From Vineibacter terrae (GTDB lineage Bacteria > Pseudomonadota > Alphaproteobacteria > Reyranellales > Reyranellaceae): 64,000 nucleotides of DNA. A program made the position numbers and the translations under genes. A model generated the notes under the pieces. That model saw only the letters and a program-made list of their open reading frames with translations. It was not told the DNA's origin and made no database searches. The stretch lies in assembly GCF_008039615.1 (NCBI RefSeq), contig NZ_VDUZ01000012.1, positions 62,001 through 126,000 of the forward strand, written 5' to 3'. Shown in pieces: positions 7,981 through 16,432 of the stretch (position 1 is the first letter of the stretch; every line of letters starts with the position of its first letter).

Positions 7981-9378
7981 ATGGGCAGCGCACCGAGAAC
8001 GCGGACGGGCGACGTCATGGCGGCCATCCGCGCCAGGATGGCGAGCCGCGCGTTGACGGGCGGCGACCGCCTGCCGTCGATCCGCAGCTTCGCGGCCACG
8101 ATGGGCGTGTCGCCGTCGACGGTGGTGGAGGCCTATGACCGGCTCGCTGCCGAAGGCCTGATCCGAAGCCGCCGCGGTTCGGGGTTCTACGTCGCCAGCG
8201 CGCACCTGCCGCCGCTGGCGCTGGCGGCGATCGAGCCGCGGCGCGACCTCGCCGTCGACCCGTTCTGGGTGTCGCGGCAGTCGCTCGATGCCGATCCGGC
8301 GACCCTCATGCCGGGTTGCGGCTGGCTGCCGCCGGACTGGATGCCGGCTCCTGCGTTGCGGCGCGCCTTGCGGGCGCTGGCGCGCGCCGCGGATCCGGTG
8401 CTGGCCGATTACGGCGGCACGCGCGGCTCGCCGGCCCTGCGCCGGCTGCTGCTGGCGCGGTTCGCGGAGGAGAGCATCCCGGTGTCGCCCGACCAGCTCC
8501 TGCTGGCGGCGTCGGGCACGCAGGCGATCGACCTGATCTGCCGCTTCCTGCTCAGGGCCGGTGATACGGTGCTGGTCGACGATCCCTGCTACTTCAATTT
8601 CCAGGCGCTGCTGCGGGCCCATCAGGTGGCCATCGTCGGGGTGCCCTGCACCCCGTCCGGTCCGGACATCGCGGCCTTCGAGGCGGTGCTCGCGGCGCAG
8701 CGCCCGCGCCTCTACATCACCAACTCGGCGCTGCACAATCCGACCGGCGCGACACTCTCGCCGCAGACGGCGCACCGCCTGCTGAACGCGGCGGCGGCCC
8801 ACGACCTGACGATCGTGGAGGACGACATCTTCGCCGATTTCGAGCCCGATCCGTCGCCGCGCCTGGCCGCGCTCGACGGCCTGGACCGCGTCATCCGGAT
8901 CGGCAGCTTTTCCAAGACGCTCTCGGCCTCGGTCCGCTGCGGCTACATCGCCGCGCGCGCCGACTGGATCGACGGGCTCGTCGATCTGCAGGTCGCCACC
9001 AGCTTCGGCGGCCCGAGCCCGGTCGCGACAGAGCTGATCGCCAGCGTTCTGGCGGGAGGTGGCTATCGCAAGCACATGGATGGCCTTCGCCGCCGGCTGG
9101 CGCGGGCTCGGCGCGACACGGCCCAGAGGCTGCGCCAGCTCGGCATCGAACCATGGCTGATGCCGCGCGGCGGCTTCTACCTCTGGTGCCGGCTGCCGGA
9201 AGGTGGCGACGCGACCGCGATCGCCCGAGCGGCGCTCGCCGAAGGTGTCGTGCTGGCGCCGGGCAACGTGTTCAGCATCTCGCAGACCGCGACAGCCTTC
9301 ATGCGCTTCAACGTGGCGCAGTCGGCCGACCCGCGTGTCTGGGAGGTCCTGCGCCGCGCGATGCCGGCTGCGCGGTGA
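7981..9378 (+). CDS. MocR/PdxR-type regulator: GntR winged helix fused to aminotransferase-like domain
   Basis: A 465-residue two-domain regulator. Residues 1-75 form a GntR-type DNA-binding domain (GDRLPSIRSFAATMGVSPSTV and GLIRSRRGSGFYV). The rest is a fold-type I aminotransferase domain with the PLP-binding lysine in RIGSFSKTLSAS and the conserved YITNSALHNPTGATLS segment. Such proteins usually sense PLP or an amino compound and activate or repress a neighbouring transporter or biosynthetic gene. The ATG at 7981 is chosen because the winged-helix domain starts directly after it. The divergent EamA gene and the shared palindrome point to local control. Confidence 0.9.
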   Translation: MGSAPRTRTGDVMAAIRARMASRALTGGDRLPSIRSFAATMGVSPSTVVEAYDRLAAEGLIRSRRGSGFYVASAHLPPLALAAIEPRRDLAVDPFWVSRQSLDADPATLMPGCGWLPPDWMPAPALRRALRALARAADPVLADYGGTRGSPALRRLLLARFAEESIPVSPDQLLLAASGTQAIDLICRFLLRAGDTVLVDDPCYFNFQALLRAHQVAIVGVPCTPSGPDIAAFEAVLAAQRPRLYITNSALHNPTGATLSPQTAHRLLNAAAAHDLTIVEDDIFADFEPDPSPRLAALDGLDRVIRIGSFSKTLSASVRCGYIAARADWIDGLVDLQVATSFGGPSPVATELIASVLAGGGYRKHMDGLRRRLARARRDTAQRLRQLGIEPWLMPRGGFYLWCRLPEGGDATAIARAALAEGVVLAPGNVFSISQTATAFMRFNVAQSADPRVWEVLRRAMPAAR

Positions 9379-9482
9379 AGGAGGTATTGAGAATGATTTG
9401 CAGTTGCGTATGATAAGTGGCGCCGTTCGGCACAGGCTGGCATGCACGGACTTTTCAGTGAGCGAAGCGAACGCCGCTGCAA

Positions 9483-9893
9483 TCAGTCTGGAAGCCGATA
9501 ACGACGAACGTCCAAAGCGTCCTCGCCCCAGGTGATCTCCAAGACCTTGTTCACGAGATCAGCGTCGGCCTCCAACTCGTCCAGCGCCTGCTCGAAGAGC
9601 TCGATCTGCATATCCAGATCCATGCCCGGCGGTCCGTTGAGGCAGACCAGGCCAGCGTGAAGGGCGACATCGGCGTACTGACCGTTGACCCCCGGCCGTT
9701 CCGCGGGACCGCGGAAGTCCACGGAATTCTCGGTCACAAAGGTCCAATCTCCGTCGACGATGATGGGCGTCAGTTCCCAATCCTTCAGGCCGGCGCACCT
9801 GAGTCAGACGACGTGGGACGACTCGCCATGGCCTTTGGCACGAGCGAGCTTGGTCAGTTCCGGGCTCAGGCACTCATCGACCAAAAACTTCAT
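9483..9893 (-). pseudogene. DUF5615 PIN-like toxin with in-frame nonsense codon
   Basis: Read from the ATG at 9893 the frame gives MKFLVDECLSPELTKLARAKGH, then ESSHVV, a TGA at 9806-9804, and continues in the same frame with LRCAGLKDWELTPIIVDGDW and TFVTENSVDFRGP to the stop at 9483. This is a complete DUF5615 (PIN-like nuclease) toxin except that the position where the family normally has Trp (HVVW) is TGA, one base from TGG. The start overlaps the DUF433 antitoxin stop by four bases (ATGA), the classic arrangement of these pairs. Only an 84-residue C-terminal piece could still be translated, from the ATG at 9737. Confidence 0.8.
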
Positions 9894-10540
9894 CTCGCCT
9901 TCCTGCGGCGAGGGACCGGCCGGTCAGTGACGACGACAGCGCCTTGGGGAAGTTCATTGCTCGCTCTCGGGCGGCCCCGTGCAGGGTTTGCCTCAGCATA
10001 GATCGCGGCAAGCTCGATCTTGTCCATATCGAGAAGCGGATAGGCCGCAAGGATGCGGTCCATCGGCAGGCCACCGGCGACGGAGGCGGCAACATCGTGA
10101 ACCGGAACGCGCGTTCCGCGCACGACAGGAGCCCCCCCGAGCACTTCCGGGTCGGATACGACCATCTCGCGGGCGGCCGCCAGACGCTCCATGCGTTCTT
10201 TCGTACGCTGGACGAAAGGGGCCAAGTCGATGGTGAGGAAGTCGTCGCGCACGATCCAATCCTCGTCGACCAACACGGCAAGGGCGGCACGGGACTTATA
10301 GAGACGCCTGCCAATTTCCCGGATGGCGAACAGCCGTTCCTCCGAGGTCAGGCGCTTGGCGCTGTCGAAGTAGAATGAGATGAGCGTGCAGGCGGTCGCC
10401 GCAATGCGCCGACCGTCATCCAGCGAGAAGAAGCCCTCGGGCAGGATGCGCTCGTCGATGACGCGGTTGACATCGCGCAGAGCAACCCGGGCGACCACAG
10501 CGGCCTCCGTCGGCTTGAGCATATCCGCAGCAGAGCCCAT
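9890..10540 (-). CDS. DUF433-domain antitoxin
   Basis: A 216-residue protein. The C-terminal part (about residues 130-190) is a DUF433 domain with VVSDPEVLGGAPVVRGTRVPV and the GLPMDRILAAYPLL segment; the N-terminal part looks like a winged or MerR-like DNA-binding region plus a helical linker. DUF433 proteins pair with DUF5615 PIN-like toxins, and here the toxin frame follows with a four-base overlap but carries a stop codon. A GGAGA ribosome site precedes the ATG. A long palindrome lies directly upstream and is the likely autoregulation site. Confidence 0.8.
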   Translation of the reverse strand: MGSAADMLKPTEAAVVARVALRDVNRVIDERILPEGFFSLDDGRRIAATACTLISFYFDSAKRLTSEERLFAIREIGRRLYKSRAALAVLVDEDWIVRDDFLTIDLAPFVQRTKERMERLAAAREMVVSDPEVLGGAPVVRGTRVPVHDVAASVAGGLPMDRILAAYPLLDMDKIELAAIYAEANPARGRPRASNELPQGAVVVTDRPVPRRRKAR

Positions 10541-10550
10541 GATGGTCTCC

Positions 10551-10580
10551 GATATATTCCGATGTATCGGAATATATATC
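10551..10580. promoter_or_regulatory. Palindromic operator upstream of the toxin-antitoxin pair
   Basis: ATATATTCCGAT (10552-10563) and ATCGGAATATAT (10566-10577) form perfect 12-base arms around a two-base centre, eleven bases before the antitoxin start. The AT-rich arms stand out from the GC-rich surroundings and probably overlap the promoter. Autorepression by the antitoxin is the usual arrangement for such systems. Confidence 0.65.
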
Positions 10581-10726
10581 CTGGGACTGAAACTTCAATG
10601 GCATAGGGCCAAAGCAGCAAGCTGGCGCCGGTTGCCCGCTGTTGTGGACATCGTGCGGGCACCACACCAGAACGACAAAGGCCGCCTTGCGGCGACCCTC
10701 AACATTCTAATTTCCTTGAGGAAAAA

Positions 10727-10801
10727 TGGAGCGGGCGAAGGGATTCGAACCCTCGACCCCAACCTTGGCAAGGTTGTGCTCTACCCCTGAGCTACGCCCG
10801 C
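10727..10801 (-). tRNA. tRNA-Gly (GCC anticodon)
   Basis: On the minus strand the sequence starts GCGGGCGTAGCTCAGGGGTA, has a CCTTGCCAAGG anticodon arm with GCC as anticodon, a T arm with GGTTCGAATCC, and closes with CGCCCGC, discriminator T and an encoded CCA. All four stems pair. Length with CCA is 75. Confidence 0.97.
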
Positions 10802-10844
10802 GCTCCGTGTCTTCGCCCGGGTGTCGTCGGCGAGGACGGGCGCG

Positions 10845-10873
10845 GAGATAGCCGCTTTCCCGGCTTTTGGCAA
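10845..10873 (-). promoter_or_regulatory. Likely promoter of tRNA-Gly
   Basis: On the minus strand TTGCCA and TATCTC are separated by exactly 17 bases and lie about 44 bases before the 5' end of the tRNA. This is the only good -35/-10 pair in the gap between the tRNA and the divergent deacylase gene. Confidence 0.45.
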
Positions 10874-10915
10874 GACGATTGCCTCAATTGGCTGTCGCCG
10901 CTACCAAGGCGGCCC

Positions 10916-11461
10916 ATGAACGCCGAAACTATCGCCGATCCCGAGGGCAACGACCTGCCGACCACGCCTGCCGCCCTGCTGGCGCGGCTGTCGGCGCTGG
11001 GCCTGGCGCACGAGACGGTGACGCACGAGGCAGTGTTCACCGTCGAGCAGTCGACGGCCGTGCGGGCCCGCCTGCCGGTGCTGCAGCAGGGCGTGCACAT
11101 CAAGAACCTGTTCTTGCGCAACAAGCGCGAGGAGATGTGGCTGGTGACGGCGGAAGCGCACCGGCCGATCGACCTCAGGCAGCTGGGGGAGCGGATCGGC
11201 GCCGGCCGGGTCTCCTTCGGCAGCCCCGAGCGGCTGATGCGCTATCTGGGCGTACGCCCGGGCTCGGTGACGCCCCTGGCGCTGATCAACGACACCGCCC
11301 ACCGGGTGCGCTTGGCCGTCGACCGGGCTGTGCTGGATGCGGACATCGTCTGGGCGCATCCGCTGGTCAACACCATGGTGACGCGGCTGTCGGGGGCCGA
11401 CCTGCGTCGGTTTTTCACCGCTACCGGCCACGCGCCCGCCGCGATTGATTTCGCTGCCTGA
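10916..11461 (+). CDS. YbaK/ProXp-type aminoacyl-tRNA deacylase
   Basis: A 181-residue protein of the YbaK / prolyl-tRNA synthetase editing-domain family, typified by ProXp-ala (PrdX). These trans-editing enzymes hydrolyse mischarged tRNA, usually Ala-tRNA(Pro). Visible family marks are HIKNLFLRNKREEMWLV in the first half, GVRPGSVTPLALIND in the second, and the WAHPLVNTMV segment near the end. It lies divergently from tRNA-Gly and upstream of CnoX. Which tRNA it edits is inferred only from the family. Confidence 0.9.
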   Translation: MNAETIADPEGNDLPTTPAALLARLSALGLAHETVTHEAVFTVEQSTAVRARLPVLQQGVHIKNLFLRNKREEMWLVTAEAHRPIDLRQLGERIGAGRVSFGSPERLMRYLGVRPGSVTPLALINDTAHRVRLAVDRAVLDADIVWAHPLVNTMVTRLSGADLRRFFTATGHAPAAIDFAA

Positions 11462-11549
11462 CGGCCGGCCTTGCCTTCGCGGCGGTCAGCGGCCACATTC
11501 CCGGAACCGAAGGCGGCCCTGGCCGCCATGCGAACCTTGTCGAGGACAG

Positions 11550-12467
11550 ATGGACCAGATCATTGGTGGCGATCCGGCGGCAGACGCCGACCTCGTAAAG
11601 GACTCCGACCAGCGGCGCTTCGCCAAGGACGTGCTGGAGGCCAGCCGCGCGCGCCCGGTCATCGTCGATTTCTGGGCACCCTGGTGCGGCCCCTGCAAGA
11701 CGCTGGGGCCGATCATCGAGAAGGCGGTCAAGAGCGCCAAAGGCGCGGTGCAGCTGGTCAAGATCAACATCGACGAGAACCAGATGCTGGCTCAGCAGCT
11801 GCGCATCCAGTCGATCCCGGCCGTGTACGCCTTCTTCCAGGGCCGCCCGGTCGACGGCTTCGTCGGCGCCCTGCCCGAGGGCCAGATCAAGCAGTTCATC
11901 GACCGCCTCGTGCAGGCCACCGGCGGCACGCCCGGTGGCGACCAGCTCGCCGAGCTGCTGGAGCACGCCAAGGCGGCGCTGGAGGGGGGTGACGTCTCGC
12001 TGGCGGCCCGGGTCTACGGCGAGATCCTGCAGCAGGAGCCGGAGAACCCGGCGGCGATCGCCGGCATGGCGAAATGCTACCTGCAGAGCGGTGATGGCGA
12101 TCGCGCCAAGGCGCTGCTGGCCAAGCTGCCGCCGGTCCTGGCCAGCAATGCCGAGATCGCCGCCGTGCGCTCGGCCATCGAGCTGGCCGAGCAGGCGGAG
12201 CAGGCCGGCCCGGTCGGCGAGCTCGAAGCCAAGGTCGCGGCCGATCCCAAGGATCACCAGGCACGGCTCGACCTGGCTACGGCGCTCTATGCCGAAGGCA
12301 ACCGCGAAGCCGCGGTCGATCACCTGCTGCAGTCGATCAGGATCGACCGCAAGTGGAACGACGAGGCGGCGCGCAAGCAGCTGCTGAAATACTTCGAGGC
12401 GTTGGGCTTCAACGACCCGATATCGGTCGACGGCCGCAAGCGGCTGTCGTCGATCCTGTTCGCGTAA
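11550..12467 (+). CDS. cnoX: Thioredoxin-fold co-chaperone CnoX with C-terminal TPR-like region
   Basis: A 305-residue protein. Residues 1-125 form a thioredoxin domain with an intact WCGPC active site (C46, C49). The remainder is helical tetratricopeptide-like sequence, as in CnoX/YbbN, a chaperedoxin that protects proteins from oxidation and hands them to GroEL and DnaK. A GAGGA ribosome site lies just before the ATG at 11550. The next gene encodes a LON-substrate-binding-domain protein, a neighbour seen with this gene in many alphaproteobacteria. Confidence 0.88.
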   Translation: MDQIIGGDPAADADLVKDSDQRRFAKDVLEASRARPVIVDFWAPWCGPCKTLGPIIEKAVKSAKGAVQLVKINIDENQMLAQQLRIQSIPAVYAFFQGRPVDGFVGALPEGQIKQFIDRLVQATGGTPGGDQLAELLEHAKAALEGGDVSLAARVYGEILQQEPENPAAIAGMAKCYLQSGDGDRAKALLAKLPPVLASNAEIAAVRSAIELAEQAEQAGPVGELEAKVAADPKDHQARLDLATALYAEGNREAAVDHLLQSIRIDRKWNDEAARKQLLKYFEALGFNDPISVDGRKRLSSILFA

Positions 12468-12547
12468 GGGGCACGCATTCCGATCCGGAGCGTTGGCGTG
12501 GCACGAGGGCTGCCCTCATAGGCAGCCGAGGAGAGACCGTCACGGTC

Positions 12548-13255
12548 ATGACCGAGCAGCGCAGCGGCAGGAATCCGTTCGATCCGGCGTTCGAGCAGCT
12601 GCCGGAAGCGATCCCGGTGTTCCCGCTTTCCGGGGTGCTGCTGCTGCCGGGCGGACGCCTGCCGCTCAACGTCTTCGAGCCGCGCTACCTGGCGATGGTG
12701 TTCGATGCGCTGGCTGGCCATCGGATGATCGGCATGGTCCAGCCCGCCAAGCCAGGCGGCTTCGCCGGTGACGGCCTGCCGGCCGGCGAGGGCCCGCCGC
12801 CGATCCACCCGGTCGGCTGCGCCGGCCGTATCGTGCAGTTCGCCGAGACCGAGGATGGCCGGCTGCTGATCACCCTGGCCGGCATCATGCGCTTCCAGGT
12901 CGGACAGGAGCTGGCGCTGCACCACAGCGGCTACCGCCGGATCATGACGCATTTCGAGCCTTACCGCGACGACCTCGATCATGCCGACGAGATGATCGAC
13001 CTGGACCGCCCGCGCATGATGGCTGCCCTGCAGGCCTATTTCCACGGCCACAAGCTGTCGACCGACTGGAAGGCCGTGCAGGATGCGGGCGACCGCAACC
13101 TCGTGACCTCGCTCAGCATGGTGCTGCCCTTCGGTCCGGCCGAGAAGCAGGCGCTCCTGGAAGCCACCGACAGCACGGCGCGGGCCCGCCTGCTGATCGC
13201 GCTGCTCGAGATGGACAGCCGCGGCGAGGACGGCGGCAGCACCTCACGGCACTGA
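12548..13255 (+). CDS. LON peptidase substrate-binding-domain protein
   Basis: A 235-residue stand-alone LON N-domain protein: IPVFPLSGVLLLPGGRLPLNVFEPRY at residues 21-46 is the domain's opening. There is no AAA+ or protease domain, so it is not a Lon protease; a role in substrate recognition or protein quality control is inferred. It follows the cnoX gene by 80 bases on the same strand. The ATG at 12548 has a GGAGAG sequence, but rather far upstream. Confidence 0.85.
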   Translation: MTEQRSGRNPFDPAFEQLPEAIPVFPLSGVLLLPGGRLPLNVFEPRYLAMVFDALAGHRMIGMVQPAKPGGFAGDGLPAGEGPPPIHPVGCAGRIVQFAETEDGRLLITLAGIMRFQVGQELALHHSGYRRIMTHFEPYRDDLDHADEMIDLDRPRMMAALQAYFHGHKLSTDWKAVQDAGDRNLVTSLSMVLPFGPAEKQALLEATDSTARARLLIALLEMDSRGEDGGSTSRH

Positions 13256-13285
13256 GCTACATCTCTCCGTCATCCCGAGTTCACT

Positions 13286-13371
13286 GTCATCCCGAGCGCA
13301 GCGAGGGATCTCCTGCGGCAATGCGCACGGTGCGCTCTTCGCGGGAGATCCCTCGCTGCGCTCGGGATGAC
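13286..13371. repeat. Family A palindromic element, copy 1
   Basis: An 86-base element that starts GTCATCCCGAGC, ends with its complement GCTCGGGATGAC, and pairs along most of its length around a GCGCACGGTGCGC centre. A short broken half copy lies just upstream at 13268-13285. It stands between two convergent genes. Other copies are at 17832, 26216 (half), 30819, 43062 and 46539. Confidence 0.9.
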
Positions 13372-13383
13372 AAGTCGCCCCGA

Positions 13384-14562
13384 TCAGCCGCTGCGCACCT
13401 GCTTGAACGGGACGTTGCGGTCGAGCTCCGGCTCCTTGGGAAGTCCCAGAACGCGCTCGCTGATGATGTTCTTCTGGATCTGGTCGGTGCCGCCGCCGAT
13501 CGAGGTGAAATAGGCGTTGAGCGCCAGGAAGTTGACATCGTCGGCCGTCGGATGGGTCTCGCCGGCAAGCAGGCTCTCGACGCCGATGATGGCGGTGCGC
13601 ACGCGCGCCTCCTCGTGCAGGATGCGCGACATCGCAAGCTTGCCCAGCGACATGATGGAGGACGAGGTGCCCTGCTCCAGGTCGGCCTTGGCGCGTGCAT
13701 TGTTCAGCGCGTTGAGGCGGCGCAGGGCGATGACGCGGGCGATGTCCTGGCGCAGCAGCGGATCGTCGAGCCGACCGGCGGCGCGCGCCAGCGCGATGAT
13801 GTCGTCGGCAGATCCGTGCCGCGACTTGCGTGCGTTGGCGCCCATGGTCGAGCGCTCATAGGCCAGCGCCGTCTGGAGGACCCGCCAGCCCTGGTTCAGC
13901 CCGCCTACGAGATTGGCCGCCGGCACGATGGCGTTGGTGAAGAACACCTCGTTGAAGTGCGCCTCGCCGGTGATCTGGCGCAGCGGCCGCACTTCCACGC
14001 CGGCCTGCTTCATCGGCAGGAAGAAGAAGCTCAGGCCGCTGTGCTTGGGGACCTCCCAGTCGGTGCGTGCGATCAGCATGCCGTAGTCGGCGGTCGCCGC
14101 GCCCGACGTCCACACTTTCTGGCCGTTGACGATGAACCTGTCGCCGTCGCGCTCGGCGCGCGTGCGCACCCCGGCCAGGTCGGATCCGGCGCTCGGCTCG
14201 CTGTAGAGCAGGCAGGTCGTGATCTCGCGCTTGAGCAGTCCGGGGATCAGGGCGTCCTTGAGCGCGTCGCTGGCGAGCGCCAGCAGCGTGTTTGCCGGCA
14301 GGTTGAACCGGTCCTGTCCGGTCCCGGGCGCGCCGACGCGCGCGAAGGCTTCGATGACGATGCTCGTCTGCTCGTCGGAGAGGTTGCGCCCGAACCATTC
14401 GACCGGCCAGCTGGGCACCGACCACCGGGCCTCGAACACCTTGGTGTACCAGGCTCGCATCTCGGCATTCGTGTCCCACATGCCCTGGGCGATGGAGCCG
14501 GCGCCGCCCCAATGGGCGGCGAGCCAGTCGTTCACCTCGCGGCGCAGATCGTCGTTGGTCAT
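13384..14562 (-). CDS. Acyl-CoA dehydrogenase family protein, larger subunit
   Basis: A 392-residue acyl-CoA dehydrogenase. Family marks are YSEPSAGSDLAGVRTRAERDGD in the flavin-binding region, the VNGQKVWTSGA segment, and the C-terminal GGGTDQIQKNIISERVLGLP. Its start codon overlaps the stop of the preceding acyl-CoA dehydrogenase gene by four bases (ATGA). Two such unequal genes in tandem are typical of heterotetrameric enzymes acting on bulky acyl-CoAs such as steroid side chains. The substrate here is not known. Confidence 0.9.
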   Translation of the reverse strand: MTNDDLRREVNDWLAAHWGGAGSIAQGMWDTNAEMRAWYTKVFEARWSVPSWPVEWFGRNLSDEQTSIVIEAFARVGAPGTGQDRFNLPANTLLALASDALKDALIPGLLKREITTCLLYSEPSAGSDLAGVRTRAERDGDRFIVNGQKVWTSGAATADYGMLIARTDWEVPKHSGLSFFFLPMKQAGVEVRPLRQITGEAHFNEVFFTNAIVPAANLVGGLNQGWRVLQTALAYERSTMGANARKSRHGSADDIIALARAAGRLDDPLLRQDIARVIALRRLNALNNARAKADLEQGTSSSIMSLGKLAMSRILHEEARVRTAIIGVESLLAGETHPTADDVNFLALNAYFTSIGGGTDQIQKNIISERVLGLPKEPELDRNVPFKQVRSG

Positions 14563-15695
14563 GGTGCGGCGCTCACGTTGTGGGGTTGGGCGGATATCTT
14601 CGTCAGGAAGCGCTCGCGGTACAGATCCGAGGATCCGAACAGGTAGCTGTAGGCGCGGGCCCGCCGCAGATAGAGATGCGCCGGGTGCTCCCAGGTGAAG
14701 GCGATGCCGCCATGCATCTGGATGGCCGTCGCCGCGATCTTGGCGAAGGCATCGGCGCAGGCGAAGGCGGCAAGATCGATCGCTTCGCCGGCGCCGGCTT
14801 CCTCGAGCGCCAGCTGCAGCGCCGCATCCCGCGCCGCCGACGTCGCCGACTCGGCCTCGAGCAGGAGCTCGGCGGCCATGTGCTTGATGGCCTGGAAGCC
14901 GCCGATCGGCCGGCCGAACTGGATGCGTGTCCTGGCATACTCGACCGTCATGTCGAAGATGCGCCGCGCGCCGCCGGCCTGCTCGCCGGCGCGCGCGACC
15001 AGCGTCAGGCGCAACGCGGCCTCCATGGCCGGCCAGCCCGCTTTGCCGATGCGTGTGGCCGGGACACGGTTGAAGGTGATGCGGTCGAGCCGCAGTGTCC
15101 GATCGAACGTGGGCAGCGCCGCGATCGTGATCCCTGGATTGCGGGGCGCGACCTCGAAGAGGGCGGGACCGTCGGGTGTCGTGGCCACGACGAGCAGCAC
15201 GTCGGCTGAGCCCGCGTGCGTGACGTAGGAGGCGGTGCCCGTGAGAACGGCGGCGCCGTCCGTCTCCTGGGCGGCCACGGCCACGTCCTCGGGCTTCCAG
15301 GAGCCACGCTCTGCGGTCAGCGCCGCGGTCGCTATCGTGGTGCCGGCGGCGATGCCCGGCAGCAGGCGGGCGCAGGCCGCCTCGTCCTGGCTGGCGACCA
15401 GCAGGCCGGCCGTCAGCACGCTGCTCGAGAGGAACGGGGTGCAGGCCAGGGCGGCGCCGGTTTCCTCCGCGATGAGCTCGAGCTCCACGGGCCCCAGGCC
15501 GGCGCCGCCGAACCGGGACGGAACCAGCAGGCCAGCGATGCCCATCTCCGCCAGCCGCGACCATAGCGGCCGGTCAATCCCGTCCTGCGTCTCCATGACG
15601 GCGCGCACGCGCTTCTCGCCGTTCTCGTCCGCCATGAGCTTGCGGACGGTCTCGGCAATGGCGCGGCGTTCTTCGAGGGTTGTCGCGATGGCCAT
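14559..15695 (-). CDS. Acyl-CoA dehydrogenase family protein, smaller subunit
   Basis: A 378-residue acyl-CoA dehydrogenase homologue, first gene of a two-gene operon. It has the N-terminal helical domain (SRLAEMGIAGLLVPSRFGG), a reduced middle domain and a C-terminal helical domain with TRIQFGRPIGGFQAIKHMAAE. A GGGAGG ribosome site precedes the ATG. A TetR-type regulator is divergent, 92 bases away, and probably controls the pair. In known two-subunit enzymes only one partner keeps full catalytic residues; this one is the more diverged and may be the non-catalytic partner. Confidence 0.88.
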   Translation of the reverse strand: MAIATTLEERRAIAETVRKLMADENGEKRVRAVMETQDGIDRPLWSRLAEMGIAGLLVPSRFGGAGLGPVELELIAEETGAALACTPFLSSSVLTAGLLVASQDEAACARLLPGIAAGTTIATAALTAERGSWKPEDVAVAAQETDGAAVLTGTASYVTHAGSADVLLVVATTPDGPALFEVAPRNPGITIAALPTFDRTLRLDRITFNRVPATRIGKAGWPAMEAALRLTLVARAGEQAGGARRIFDMTVEYARTRIQFGRPIGGFQAIKHMAAELLLEAESATSAARDAALQLALEEAGAGEAIDLAAFACADAFAKIAATAIQMHGGIAFTWEHPAHLYLRRARAYSYLFGSSDLYRERFLTKISAQPHNVSAAP

Positions 15696-15787
15696 CCCGC
15701 CTCCCTTGACAATATCAGTCTATTTCCGTCTGTAATTACGCCGACGGATCATGGCGCGCAAGGGACTCGACCATCTTGAGACGGCTC

Positions 15788-16417
15788 ATGACAAGGCCGG
15801 CGGTTGACGGGGAGGTCCGCAGCACCCGCGGCCGGCCGCGGGATCCCGGTCTCGAGGGCCGGGTGTTCGATGCCGCCATCGCGCTTTACGCCGAGGTCGG
15901 ATGGGCGGGCTTCAGCTTCGATGCCCTGGCGAAGCGGTCCGGCGTCGGCAAGGATGCGCTGTACCGGCGCTGGGGAGCGTCGCGCGCCGGCCTGCTGCGA
16001 CAGACGCTCGAGGCACGATGGTATGGCCTCGAGCAGATTGACACCGGATCGATCCGCGAGGACCTGCTGGCGCTGGCGCGCATGTGGCTGCGCCTGCGCA
16101 CGGGCCCCTACGGCAAGGTCGGCCTGCACATGATGATCGACACGCTGCGTTTTCCCGAGGTTGCCGACGTCCTGGCCGGCTACAGGGAAGACGCCGTCCG
16201 GCAGGCGCGATCGATCGTCCGCCGCGCGATCGATCGCGGCGAGATTCCGCCGAGCACCAACCCCGGGCTGGTCCTCGACATCGTTGTCGGCGGCGTGACG
16301 AACCATGTCGCCACCACGCCGCAGCGGCTGCGGCCGGCGATGACGGCCAAGATGGATGAGTTCGCCGTGTCCCTGGTCGACGTTCTCCTGAGCGGCGTGA
16401 AGCAGGCCGGCCAGTAG
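15788..16417 (+). CDS. TetR-family transcriptional regulator
   Basis: A 209-residue regulator with an N-terminal TetR helix-turn-helix (about residues 20-65, ending AKRSGVGKDALYRRWGASRAG) and a helical ligand-binding domain. A TTG at 15776 could extend it by four residues; the ATG is preferred. In the gap to the divergent acyl-CoA dehydrogenase genes there is TTGACA (15706-15711) and TGTAAT (15731-15736), a possible promoter for this gene, and a direct repeat GTCTATTTCC / GTCTGTAATT. Control of the dehydrogenase pair is the likely role. Confidence 0.88.
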   Translation: MTRPAVDGEVRSTRGRPRDPGLEGRVFDAAIALYAEVGWAGFSFDALAKRSGVGKDALYRRWGASRAGLLRQTLEARWYGLEQIDTGSIREDLLALARMWLRLRTGPYGKVGLHMMIDTLRFPEVADVLAGYREDAVRQARSIVRRAIDRGEIPPSTNPGLVLDIVVGGVTNHVATTPQRLRPAMTAKMDEFAVSLVDVLLSGVKQAGQ

Positions 16418-16432
16418 ACGTCCCGCATCGCT

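Noticed and set aside
12548-13255. Annotation as Lon protease
   Set aside because: Only the substrate-binding N-domain is present. The ATPase and Ser-Lys protease domains are absent.
13286-13371. Family A palindromes as ordinary transcription terminators
   Set aside because: There is no T-run after any copy. One copy lies between divergent genes and one within a coding sequence, so termination cannot be their general role.
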